Shown in pieces: positions 18,397-26,582 of a stretch of 64,000 bases of DNA. How positions within the stretch are numbered: position 1 is the first letter of the stretch; each line of letters begins with the position of its first letter. The translations under genes were made by a program, and so were the position numbers. A model generated the notes under the pieces. That model had not been told where the DNA came from. It ran no database searches and saw only the letters and a list, made by a program, of their open reading frames with translations. Source of the DNA: Mucilaginibacter sp. PPCGB 2223 (lineage in GTDB: Bacteria > Bacteroidota > Bacteroidia > Sphingobacteriales > Sphingobacteriaceae); assembly GCF_001705515.1 (NCBI RefSeq), contig NZ_MDJS01000002.1:248001-312000 (forward strand), read 5' to 3'.

Positions 18397-20058
18397 TTAC
18401 AACGAAACCCCTCGTTTCCACGGAATAAAATCATCCTGCCCCAATTGTTGCGATTTAACGATCACGTTGCCGCTGGCTACTTCGATCACATGATCTAAGA
18501 TACGTTCGGCGGCTTGCTCGATGGTCTCAGTGCCATCAATAATGGTACCGCAATCCAGGTCGATAATGTCGTGCATCCGGTTATAAATGGCTGAGTTGGT
18601 GGAAATTTTAACAACCGGGACTATTGGGTTGCCGGTTGGGGTACCCAATCCGGTAGTAAATAATACGATATTGGCGCCCGCGGCAACTTCGGCGGTAGTA
18701 CTTTCTACATCATTGCCCGGGGTGCATAATAAATTTAAGCCGGGTTTGCTCACCTTTTCGGGATAATCGAGTACATCGGTAATGGGCGAGGTGCCGCCTT
18801 TTTTTGCGGCGCCTGCCGATTTAATGGCATCTGTAATCAAACCATCGCGAATGTTGCCCGGCGAAGGGTTGGCATAAAAGCCCGAACCCGATTCTTCGGC
18901 GCGCCGGTTATACACGCGCATCAGGCTGATGAACCTTCGTGCGGTATCCTCGTCAATGCAACGGTCGCTTAGCTCCTGTTCAACGCCGCACAACTCCGGG
19001 AATTCGGCTAAGATCACCGAACCGCCAAGCGCTACTAAAATATCAGACACATAACCCAATGCCGGGTTGGCCGATATACCCGAAAAGCCATCCGAACCGC
19101 CACACTCCAAACCAATGCAAAGCTTGCTGATAGGCGCAGGCTGGCGCTCGGTTTTGTTTACCTCCATTAATGCGGCAAAGGTATGTTTAATGGCTTTTTG
19201 CAGCAGATGGCTTTCTGTACCCTCCTTTTGCTGTTCCAATATCAGCAACGGCTTGTTAAATTCGGGGTTGCGTTTTTGTATTTCGGCTTTTAAGATACTT
19301 GCCTGCGAATGCTGGCATCCCAAACTTAAAACAGTAGCGCCTGCTACGTTGGGATGTGTAATATACCCGGCCAATAAACCGCATAAGCTATCCGAATCCA
19401 TCCGTGTACCGCCGCAGCCCATATCGTGGGTTAAAAATTTAATGCCGTCTATATTTTTAAAAACACGGTGCTGCCCGTTGGCCGATGGTGTACCGTGGAT
19501 ATCTGCTGTCAGGATCTCTTCGATCGAGCGGCCTGTCTGGTACAAATTGATCAGGTTGTCTACATCGTGTTCAAAAGCCTTGGGCCGTTTATAACCCAGC
19601 TTATTCACCAATGCATCCTTCAATACTTCAACGTTCCGGTTTTCGCAAAATACCAAAGGTATCACCAGCCAGTAGTTTGCAGTGCCAACAGAACCATCGG
19701 TGCGGTGGTACCCCATAAATTCTTTTTGCTCCCACTCGCCGGTCTGTGGCTTGTGCCAGTCGGTTTTACGGCGGCCCAATTCAAAATCTTCGGCAGCATG
19801 GCGGATGTTCTTTGTGGTAATGGCGGCACCTTTTTCTATAGGCTCAACTGCTTTTCCAACCAATACGCCATACATGTAAATAGGGTCGGCCGGTTGCAGA
19901 TCGGTAATAGCGAATTTATGCTTAGCGGCAACATCGGTTATTAATACAATGTTCTGGCCGTTATGATTTACTGAGGTGCCTCTGGTTAGATTCTGCAGCG
20001 CAACCAGTACATTATCTTTAGGATGTATCTGTAAAAAGGTATGAGGTGTATTTAACAT
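18397..20058 (-). CDS. uxaA: Altronate dehydratase
   Basis: A 553-residue cytosolic enzyme that converts D-altronate to 2-keto-3-deoxygluconate in hexuronate (galacturonate) catabolism. The N-terminal SAF-like domain runs to about residue 95 (FLQIHPKDNVLVAL). It is linked through GYHRTDGSVGTANYWL to the large catalytic domain with THDMGCGGTRMDSD, LSLGCQHSQ, IGLECGGSDGFSG and TTGLGTPTGNP, all characteristic of UxaA/GarD family dehydratases that use Fe(II). It is slightly longer than the E. coli protein (495). It faces the lyase block and is divergent from the HTCS. The other pathway genes (uxaC, uxaB, kdgK, kdgA) are not in the window. A 7-1-7 palindrome lies 19 bp upstream of its start. Confidence 0.92.
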   Translation of the reverse strand: MLNTPHTFLQIHPKDNVLVALQNLTRGTSVNHNGQNIVLITDVAAKHKFAITDLQPADPIYMYGVLVGKAVEPIEKGAAITTKNIRHAAEDFELGRRKTDWHKPQTGEWEQKEFMGYHRTDGSVGTANYWLVIPLVFCENRNVEVLKDALVNKLGYKRPKAFEHDVDNLINLYQTGRSIEEILTADIHGTPSANGQHRVFKNIDGIKFLTHDMGCGGTRMDSDSLCGLLAGYITHPNVAGATVLSLGCQHSQASILKAEIQKRNPEFNKPLLILEQQKEGTESHLLQKAIKHTFAALMEVNKTERQPAPISKLCIGLECGGSDGFSGISANPALGYVSDILVALGGSVILAEFPELCGVEQELSDRCIDEDTARRFISLMRVYNRRAEESGSGFYANPSPGNIRDGLITDAIKSAGAAKKGGTSPITDVLDYPEKVSKPGLNLLCTPGNDVESTTAEVAAGANIVLFTTGLGTPTGNPIVPVVKISTNSAIYNRMHDIIDLDCGTIIDGTETIEQAAERILDHVIEVASGNVIVKSQQLGQDDFIPWKRGVSL

Positions 20059-20076
20059 GTTGTTTTGACAATTATT

Positions 20077-20091
20077 GCAATACGGTATTGC
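20077..20091. promoter_or_regulatory. Palindromic operator candidate upstream of uxaA
   Basis: GCAATAC-G-GTATTGC is a perfect 7-bp inverted repeat around a single base, 19 bp before the uxaA start codon in the uxaA-HTCS divergent region. Size and placement fit a dimeric repressor site (for example GntR or LacI type). The cognate regulator is not identified. Confidence 0.35.
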
Positions 20092-20246
20092 CTGATGAAA
20101 ATTGTTAATACAAAGAAAGCATCCTGCTAAAATTTATCATTCGGGAGATGAGTAACTTGTTAAGCTATTTTGGCATAATTTAATGTGCTTTTTGATGTTA
20201 ATAATAAATAAAACGTACTGATTTAATGAGCTAAGGCTTTTGTACG

Positions 20247-20254
20247 TATTTTTG
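20247..20254 (+). promoter_or_regulatory. Candidate -7 promoter element for the HTCS gene
   Basis: TATTTTTG matches TAnnTTTG 50 bp upstream of the predicted TTG start of the HTCS gene. No TTG with 17-23 base spacing is present upstream, so only the -7 half is supported. Confidence 0.35.
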
Positions 20255-20304
20255 AATTAAATTAGCAACAACACTAACCACTAACCGCTAAACGCTTTAA
20301 ATTT

Positions 20305-23300
20305 TTGAACAGGGTATCGCGCATACTGCTTATTTTTCTTTGCCTGCATTTTTTACAGGCGGGCAACGGATATGCACAAAATCAACTGGTTTTTAAGAAT
20401 ATTAATGTTGATAACGGGCTGTCGCAAAATACGGTCATGTCGGTGCTGCAGGATAACAAGGGCTATATCTGGGTTGGCACGTTTGATGGACTAAGCCGCT
20501 TTAACGGCCTGGAGTTTAAGGTTTTTAAAAATGACCTTAAGGATGCCGGTAGTATCAGCAATAATAAGATCAATAAATTATTTAAAGACAGGCAAGGCAA
20601 TATCTGGGCAGGCACCATTGATGGGCTGAACGTGTACAATCCCGATAAGGAATGTTTTACACGCTACAAAGCCAACGATAACAGCGGCAGTTATACCGTG
20701 CTGGATATTGCCCAGGATAAAAATGGCGTACTTTGGGTAGGTACGTCCGACCATGGCTTATACTATTTAGACCCTCGCAGCGCAGACAGCAGGGCGCACT
20801 TGCTTTCCAAATCGGATATATGCGGTAAAAGCAAGGTCACCTGTTTGTATATTGACCATGAAGGAAAATTATGGATAGGCGCGGGGGGCGCCCTCAAGAT
20901 ATTCGATCTGCAAAAACGCGCTTTTTTACCATTGCCTGCTGTCCTCCGGCAAAATTCCGGGTTGCTGGATCCACTGGTCCGCAGTATTATCCAGGATCAC
21001 GAGGGAAACTATTGGATAGCTACCGAGACGAACGGCTTGTTTTACTATAACACCAGGGAGGCCACCTGTGTTAACTACACCCAGGAAACAGGCTTACTAA
21101 GCAGCACGGTAAGAAGTGTGCTCGAACGTGAAGACCACATGATATGGGTGGGGACAAAAAAAGGCCTGAATATCATCAATACCCAAACCAAACAAATACG
21201 GTCGTTTATAAACGATCCGATCAATCCAAACTCGCTGAGTCAAAACTCCATCAGGTGTATTTTCAAAGATAATGAGAACAACATCTGGATAGGCACCTAT
21301 AACGGTGGGCTCAACTCGGTATACAGCCAGTACGATAACTTTTATTCGCTCGGACTAAAGCGCGGTAATAACAACGGACTGTCGTACGGTATTGTTAATG
21401 CTATTAATAATGGTAACGATAGGGATTATTGGATAGGCACAGATGATGGCGGACTTAACCACTTAAACAGCGACCTGCAGAATATTCATATTTATTACCA
21501 GTTTAACGGCGCAAGCCGCGAGCTCCTGGGCAATAGTATCAAAGCTATTGAGAACCACACCGATCCCAACAAATTATGGATAGCTACCGGTAGCGGTTTG
21601 ACGGTTTTTGATAAACATACTGGCACTTTTACGCCCGTTAACCTCATAGCCAAACCCTCGTTGCCGGGTTTTATACACAGCTATGTGTTACAACGGGATG
21701 CGGGAGGATTGTGGATAGGATCGAATTTCAGCGGCTTGTATTATCTCGAAAATAACAACCAACTGCATTACTATCAAACGCCCGAAAATAACATCACTGC
21801 TATTTTTAAAGATGGCGACAGGATGTGGATAGGACAAAAAAACAAAGGCCTGTGCATGCTCAACCTGTCATCTCATCAGCCGGCGGGCTACCTGATTGAT
21901 AAAGCGCATTATTATAACCTGAATAACAACGCGGTGCTATCCATCTTCAGAGATTCGAAGAACAGGCTGTGGATCGGCACCGATGGCGGAGGGCTTAATT
22001 ACTTTGATGCAAAGGCCAGCCGGGTTTATAGTATTAACGAAAGTCAGGGCATAGCCAATGGTAGTATCCACGCCATTTTGGAGGATAAGGCCGGGCGGCT
22101 CTGGGTGAGTACCAACCGGGGCATATCGTGCATCACCTTTAAAACTTTTAAGCCTCCGTTTGATAAAAGCGCGCTGGGAGTAGCCAATTATGGTGTTGCC
22201 GACGGTTTGCAAAGCAACCAGTTTACGACTGGTGCCGCAATTAAAACACCCGATGGTAACCTGGTATTTGCCGGTATTAATGGTATTACGTTATTTAATC
22301 CGGATAGGATCAGGATCAATAGTGTAAAACCGCAGGTGGTGTTTACCGATTTCTCGATATTTAATAAACCGGTGAGGTTTGGTGCGGACGATTCGCCGCT
22401 GCAGAGGCCTATTGACGAAACCAACGAAATCACATTAAAATACAGCCAGGCTTTTTTCAGCATCAGGTTTGCCGCATTAAACTATATCAATCCGGATAAA
22501 AATCAGTTTGCGTTTAAACTGGAGGGCTTTTCGGATAACGACTGGCATTACGTGGGCAACCAGCCTATTGCAACCTATACCAACCTCGACCCGGGCACCT
22601 ATTATTTTAAGATTAAAGCCGCCAATAACGACGGGGTGTGGAACGAAACGCCCAGGGTTGTAAAAATAACCGTTTTGCCCCCCTGGTATAAAACCTGGTA
22701 TGCTTTTGTGGGCTATGCCGCCCTGATCATCTTCCTGCTGTATTTGTTTAACGCGTACTCGAAAAAAACCGAAAGATTGAAAAATGAGCTCGAGTTTGAA
22801 TCGCTGAGCCACGCCAAAGACCAGGAACTGGCACAAAAACAGCTAAGTTTCTTTGCCAATATCTCGCACGAGATCAAAACGCCGCTCACCATGATCATGG
22901 CGCCGATTGAACGGATGATAGAGATGAACATTGGCAATAACAAAGTGCAGAACCAGCTGATGCTGATGCAGCGAAATGGCGAACGGCTCATCAGGCTGAT
23001 CAACCAATTGCTGGATAAGCGAAAGCTCGAAAGCGGGCATATGCACCTGAAGGCTGCCGAAGGCGACATTGTGATCTTTGTCAGAGAGATAAAACTGGCT
23101 TTTGTCGGATTAGCCAAAGCCAAAAACATCAGTCTGAAATTTAACGCGAAGGATGTCGCGATACCGGTCTGGTTCGATCGGGATAAGCTGGAAAAGGTGT
23201 TGTATAATCTGCTGTCCAATGCGATAAAGTTTACGCCAGATTATGGAAAGGTAAGTGTTTCGGTATCGGCCACAGGTAGTAACGCACTGATCGTGGTGGA

Positions 23301-24423
23301 AGACAATGGCCGCGGCATACCTGCAGATCGTATCGATAAGATATTTAGCCAGTTTAACCATTATGAGGATACCATTAAAGTAGAAGGCACCGGCCTGGGA
23401 CTGGCATTTTCAAAAGAACTGATCCAGTTGCATCATGGTAAATTAAGTGTTGAAAGCAGGCCGGAAGTGGCCGGTCAACCGGGCGAAACCCGTTTCAGTA
23501 TCGAACTGCCGCTGGGTAAAGAGCATTTAAAAGACAATGAAATAGCCGGTAACTATCATGATAGCGAAGATATTTTAAGCTATACCCAAACCGAGAAGTC
23601 GGTTAAAGCGCAACTGGAGCTTAAAAAAGCGAAAATATTGAAGCACGATGATCGCGAAAGCTTCTCGATGCTGATTGTGGAAGATAACGAGGATGTGCTG
23701 AATTTTATTAAAGAAGGCTTTGCTGCCGATTTTGAGGTTCATACTGCGGTTAATGGTTTGGATGGGTTGCAGCTGGCAAAAGAAGTGAGCCCGGATATTA
23801 TTATCAGCGATGTTATGATGCCTGGCCTTAATGGTATCGAACTGTGCAGCAGGCTTAAATCGGATATTGATACCAGCCACATACCTGTTATTTTGCTTAC
23901 CGCGCGCACCCAGCTGATATTTAAAATGGAGGGCCTGGAAACAGGGGCCGACGATTACATCACCAAGCCGTTCAATTTTAACATGATCGAGGCGCGGGTT
24001 TGGAACCTGATAGAAAACCGGCAGAAGCTGCGCGAGCGCTACCAGAAAGAGATTAAACTCGAGCCTCAGAATATCGCGATAAGCAACCTCGACGAAGCCT
24101 TTTTGATGAAAGTGCTGAATTATATTGAGCAGCATATTACCGATGCCGACCTGAGCGTTGAGCAACTGAGCAATGAAGTGGCTATGAGTAAAAGCTCGTT
24201 CTATAAAAAAATAAAATCGCTCACCAACCAGACAGGTATTGAGTTTATAAGGACAGTGCGCGTTAAACGTGCTGCGCAATTACTCGAACAAGGTCAGCTT
24301 ACGGTTAACGAAGTGGCCTACATGGTAGGTTTTATGGACGTGGATTATTTTAGAAAATGCTTTAAAGAGCATTTCGGTTATACCCCTAAGGAGCACCCTG
24401 TGCAAAAAACCACCGAAATATAG
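20305..24423 (+). CDS. Hybrid two-component system sensor/regulator (HTCS)
   Basis: A 1372-residue single-chain sensor kinase and transcription factor, the usual regulator of Bacteroidota glycan loci. A signal peptide (MNRVSRILLIFLCLHFL, cleavage near GYA/QNQ) leads into two periplasmic seven-bladed propellers of reg_prop repeats (GLSQNTVMSVLQDNKGYIWV onward, to about residue 690). A Y_Y_Y domain (720-785) and one membrane segment (794-818) follow. The kinase has H855 in SHEIKTPL, an ATPase domain with NLLSNAIKF, DNGRGIP and GTGLGL, and a receiver (from about 1120) with D1169 in ISDVMMPG. An AraC-type double helix-turn-helix ends the protein. The start is TTG: no ATG fits before the signal peptide. 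It probably senses a glycan breakdown product and activates the susCD and enzyme promoters nearby. Confidence 0.95.
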   Translation: MNRVSRILLIFLCLHFLQAGNGYAQNQLVFKNINVDNGLSQNTVMSVLQDNKGYIWVGTFDGLSRFNGLEFKVFKNDLKDAGSISNNKINKLFKDRQGNIWAGTIDGLNVYNPDKECFTRYKANDNSGSYTVLDIAQDKNGVLWVGTSDHGLYYLDPRSADSRAHLLSKSDICGKSKVTCLYIDHEGKLWIGAGGALKIFDLQKRAFLPLPAVLRQNSGLLDPLVRSIIQDHEGNYWIATETNGLFYYNTREATCVNYTQETGLLSSTVRSVLEREDHMIWVGTKKGLNIINTQTKQIRSFINDPINPNSLSQNSIRCIFKDNENNIWIGTYNGGLNSVYSQYDNFYSLGLKRGNNNGLSYGIVNAINNGNDRDYWIGTDDGGLNHLNSDLQNIHIYYQFNGASRELLGNSIKAIENHTDPNKLWIATGSGLTVFDKHTGTFTPVNLIAKPSLPGFIHSYVLQRDAGGLWIGSNFSGLYYLENNNQLHYYQTPENNITAIFKDGDRMWIGQKNKGLCMLNLSSHQPAGYLIDKAHYYNLNNNAVLSIFRDSKNRLWIGTDGGGLNYFDAKASRVYSINESQGIANGSIHAILEDKAGRLWVSTNRGISCITFKTFKPPFDKSALGVANYGVADGLQSNQFTTGAAIKTPDGNLVFAGINGITLFNPDRIRINSVKPQVVFTDFSIFNKPVRFGADDSPLQRPIDETNEITLKYSQAFFSIRFAALNYINPDKNQFAFKLEGFSDNDWHYVGNQPIATYTNLDPGTYYFKIKAANNDGVWNETPRVVKITVLPPWYKTWYAFVGYAALIIFLLYLFNAYSKKTERLKNELEFESLSHAKDQELAQKQLSFFANISHEIKTPLTMIMAPIERMIEMNIGNNKVQNQLMLMQRNGERLIRLINQLLDKRKLESGHMHLKAAEGDIVIFVREIKLAFVGLAKAKNISLKFNAKDVAIPVWFDRDKLEKVLYNLLSNAIKFTPDYGKVSVSVSATGSNALIVVEDNGRGIPADRIDKIFSQFNHYEDTIKVEGTGLGLAFSKELIQLHHGKLSVESRPEVAGQPGETRFSIELPLGKEHLKDNEIAGNYHDSEDILSYTQTEKSVKAQLELKKAKILKHDDRESFSMLIVEDNEDVLNFIKEGFAADFEVHTAVNGLDGLQLAKEVSPDIIISDVMMPGLNGIELCSRLKSDIDTSHIPVILLTARTQLIFKMEGLETGADDYITKPFNFNMIEARVWNLIENRQKLRERYQKEIKLEPQNIAISNLDEAFLMKVLNYIEQHITDADLSVEQLSNEVAMSKSSFYKKIKSLTNQTGIEFIRTVRVKRAAQLLEQGQLTVNEVAYMVGFMDVDYFRKCFKEHFGYTPKEHPVQKTTEI

Positions 24424-24550
24424 GGTGTTGATATAATGTATTGATTGTGAGTTATTTGTTGGTTAATTCGATTAAAACACCTCCTGTAAAAAACAGATTT
24501 GTCGGGTAATTCTTACCTAAGTCACATGGTTTTCTGAAAGCTTTGGCAGC

Positions 24551-24558
24551 TAACTTTG
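24551..24558 (+). promoter_or_regulatory. Candidate -7 element and leader hairpin for the AraC gene
   Basis: TAACTTTG matches TAnnTTTG 67 bp upstream of the AraC-family gene. Just downstream, CAGATA (24569-24574) and TATCTG (24579-24584) form a 6-bp stem with a GAGA loop at the expected transcript start, which could protect the leader or serve as an operator. No matching -33 TTG is seen. Confidence 0.35.
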
Positions 24559-24625
24559 GTTTAACCGGCAGATAGAGATATCTGTCAATTATAAACCAAT
24601 GCCACCGAGGCACCAATAAACCATT

Positions 24626-25507
24626 ATGAAACCACAACTACTCAAAGTCTCAAAAGGACCTGCACACTCTTTCAGTGTGCGCCAGGATCTGGTTCCACAT
24701 TTTAATAACAAATGGCATTATCATGCCGAGGTTGAGCTGATACACTTTAAAAAAGGTGAAGGCACCCAATTTATCGGCGATAACATCAGCCATTTTAAAG
24801 CGGGCGATGTTGTATTGGTAGGCGCTCAATTGCCGCACTATTGGAGGTTTGATGAATCGTACTTTAAGGAAGACCCCAAACACAGTGCCGACGTAAGGGT
24901 TGCTCACTTTTGCGAGAATTTTTGGGGCGACCAGTTTTTACAGCTTCCAGAAAATAAAGCGCTCAAAAACGTATTAGAGAAAGCCAAATGCGGCATCAAG
25001 ATCAACGGCAAAACCAAAACAGTGGTGGCCGAAATACTCGAAAGGATGCTTACAGCTGAAGGTACCGAGAAGATTATTTTACTGATGGAGGCGTTGAATA
25101 CCATTGCTAATTGTAATAAGATCACGATGCTGTCATCGCTGGGGTTTAGCCACAATGCCAACGCCTCGTCGGACAATGAGCGGATCAATGCCATTTACGA
25201 ATACTCGCTCGCCAATTTCAGGAACAAGATACACCTCGAAGAGATAGCGGCCATTGCTTATGTAAGCCCTAACTCGTTTTGCAGATATTTCAAATCTCAC
25301 ACGCACAAAACCTATTCGCAGTTTTTAATTGAGCTAAAGGTAGGGCATGCGTGCAAACTGCTCATCGAAAACAAAGTACTCATTAAACAACTATGTTACG
25401 AGAGCGGATTTAACAATTTTGCAAGTTTCCACAAATTCTTTAAACAGATAACCGGCAAAAGCCCGCTCAACTATCAAAAAGAGTTTATGCAACAAGCTTC
25501 ATCATAA
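24626..25507 (+). CDS. AraC-family transcriptional regulator with cupin sensor domain
   Basis: A 293-residue cytosolic regulator. The N-terminal cupin fold includes KWHYHAEVELIHFKKGEG and the FKAGDVVLVGAQLPHYW turn, with histidines positioned as in sugar-sensing cupins. The C-terminal part is an AraC/XylS double helix-turn-helix, with IHLEEIAAIAYVSPNSFCRYF as the first helix-turn-helix and QLCYESGFNNFASFHKFFK as the second. It lies after the HTCS in the same direction but 200 bp away with its own possible promoter, and ends at a strong terminator. It likely controls sugar-related genes nearby, though the target and ligand are unknown. Confidence 0.92.
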   Translation: MKPQLLKVSKGPAHSFSVRQDLVPHFNNKWHYHAEVELIHFKKGEGTQFIGDNISHFKAGDVVLVGAQLPHYWRFDESYFKEDPKHSADVRVAHFCENFWGDQFLQLPENKALKNVLEKAKCGIKINGKTKTVVAEILERMLTAEGTEKIILLMEALNTIANCNKITMLSSLGFSHNANASSDNERINAIYEYSLANFRNKIHLEEIAAIAYVSPNSFCRYFKSHTHKTYSQFLIELKVGHACKLLIENKVLIKQLCYESGFNNFASFHKFFKQITGKSPLNYQKEFMQQASS

Positions 25508-25537
25508 TTCCAGTTTTTTCATACTTGCCGATCCCGC

Positions 25538-25572
25538 AAAGCGCAGCCCTCCTTGGGTACTGCGCTTTTTTT
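25538..25572 (+). terminator. Rho-independent terminator after the AraC gene
   Basis: AAAGCGCAG (25538-25546) pairs with CTGCGCTTT (25560-25568), with a 13-base loop and a seven-T tract ending at 25572. This is a textbook terminator. It also shows that an upstream start at 25553 for the next gene is unlikely. Confidence 0.88.
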
Positions 25573-25611
25573 GTTTTGGCCACGAGCATATTTCACAATG
25601 TGTTTTTGCAT

Positions 25612-25619
25612 TATATTTG
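25612..25619 (+). promoter_or_regulatory. Candidate -7 promoter element before the papain-like gene
   Basis: TATATTTG matches TAnnTTTG. It is 20 bp upstream of the ATG at 25640, giving a short leader. The -33 TTG is not at standard spacing. It supports 25640 as the real start, since upstream ATGs would precede transcription. Confidence 0.4.
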
Positions 25620-25639
25620 AGCAGCAAAACATCACCTAT

Positions 25640-26497
25640 ATGCCTGCAGCCGAACCTGTGATCGGAAAACCGGGGAAACATCCTGCCAAGACGGATGCGC
25701 GTACCCTTAACTATGTCAAATATCTTAAGGTGGATATGCCCGGGGTACCCGCCGCGTGCGACTGGACAGCCAAAAAGAAATCGCGCTGGGGAGCCATGAA
25801 AAATTTACACCTGCACGATTGTACCCTTGCCGCGGCAGGCCATATGATACAGTGCTGGACGCTGAATATAGGCGAGCCGGTGTTGCCTCCCGACTCGGTA
25901 ATTGTAAAAGCATACTCGGCCTTAACAGGTTACGACCCTAAAACCGGTGCCAACGATAAAGGCGCCACCGCGCTCGATGCGCTAAAATACTGGCGCAAAA
26001 ATGGCATTGGCGGCCACGAGATAACGGCTTTCGCAACAGTAAACCATCATACCAAAAAATATGTTACCGAAGCTATTTTTTTATTTGGCGGCATATATGT
26101 GGGTGTTCAATTGCCCGCAACCATCAAAGGACAAAAGGTTTGGGAACTATCGCCCGACGGGCCGGTTGGCGACGGCGCGCCTGGATCGTACGGCGGGCAT
26201 GCAATTTGTGTACTGGCTTACGATGAAAAAGGCCTTACCTGCATTAGCTGGGGGAAAAAACGCAGAATGACCTGGGATTTTTGGTTCGCTTACGCCGAAG
26301 AAGCTTATGCCGTACTGTCGCACAGTTTCATAAAAAATAACAAAACACCGCAGGGTTTTGATCTCGATTCGCTGAAAGAGGACCTGATGAACATTACGCA
26401 GCAAAAAGTAAGATTGGCGGCACAATTATCGGGTGATGAGACAGGTGGGCACAACAGCAAAGATCTGATAGGCCAGGATGGGTCGAGAGGCGGATAA
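25640..26497 (+). CDS. Papain-like cysteine peptidase-fold protein, cytosolic
   Basis: A 285-residue protein without signal peptide. It carries a papain-like pattern. HDCTLAAAGHMI places a candidate nucleophile C61 at the start of a helix, SYGGHAICVLAYD gives a candidate base H187, and ISWGKKRRMTWDFW resembles the NSWG...WG end of C1 peptidases. Activity is plausible but substrates are unknown; such proteins in Bacteroidota are often annotated hypothetical or C39-like. The start at 25640 avoids the terminator overlap and follows a -7 element. The 85-bp gap to the next gene contains a perfect 12-base palindrome, AATAACGTTATT (26511-26522). I see no functional link to the glycan genes. Confidence 0.55.
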   Translation: MPAAEPVIGKPGKHPAKTDARTLNYVKYLKVDMPGVPAACDWTAKKKSRWGAMKNLHLHDCTLAAAGHMIQCWTLNIGEPVLPPDSVIVKAYSALTGYDPKTGANDKGATALDALKYWRKNGIGGHEITAFATVNHHTKKYVTEAIFLFGGIYVGVQLPATIKGQKVWELSPDGPVGDGAPGSYGGHAICVLAYDEKGLTCISWGKKRRMTWDFWFAYAEEAYAVLSHSFIKNNKTPQGFDLDSLKEDLMNITQQKVRLAAQLSGDETGGHNSKDLIGQDGSRGG

Positions 26498-26582
26498 ATT
26501 TTAAGAGATGAATAACGTTATTACTATTCTGCAAAGCGATTAAGTAGTAAATTGCAATCCCATGCAAGTCTCCTGTCTCCCA

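Noticed and set aside
23575..24279. 234-residue minus-strand frame within the HTCS gene
   Set aside because: It overlaps the receiver and AraC domains in the opposite frame, is rich in low-complexity hydrophobic/His text and has no motif.
25553..25639. Longer start for the papain-like gene
   Set aside because: It begins inside the loop of a strong terminator and upstream of the candidate promoter.
26511..26522. Perfect palindrome AATAACGTTATT between two genes
   Set aside because: A single 12-base A/T-rich palindrome; it may be an operator but no second copy or cognate regulator was found, so it is not listed separately.
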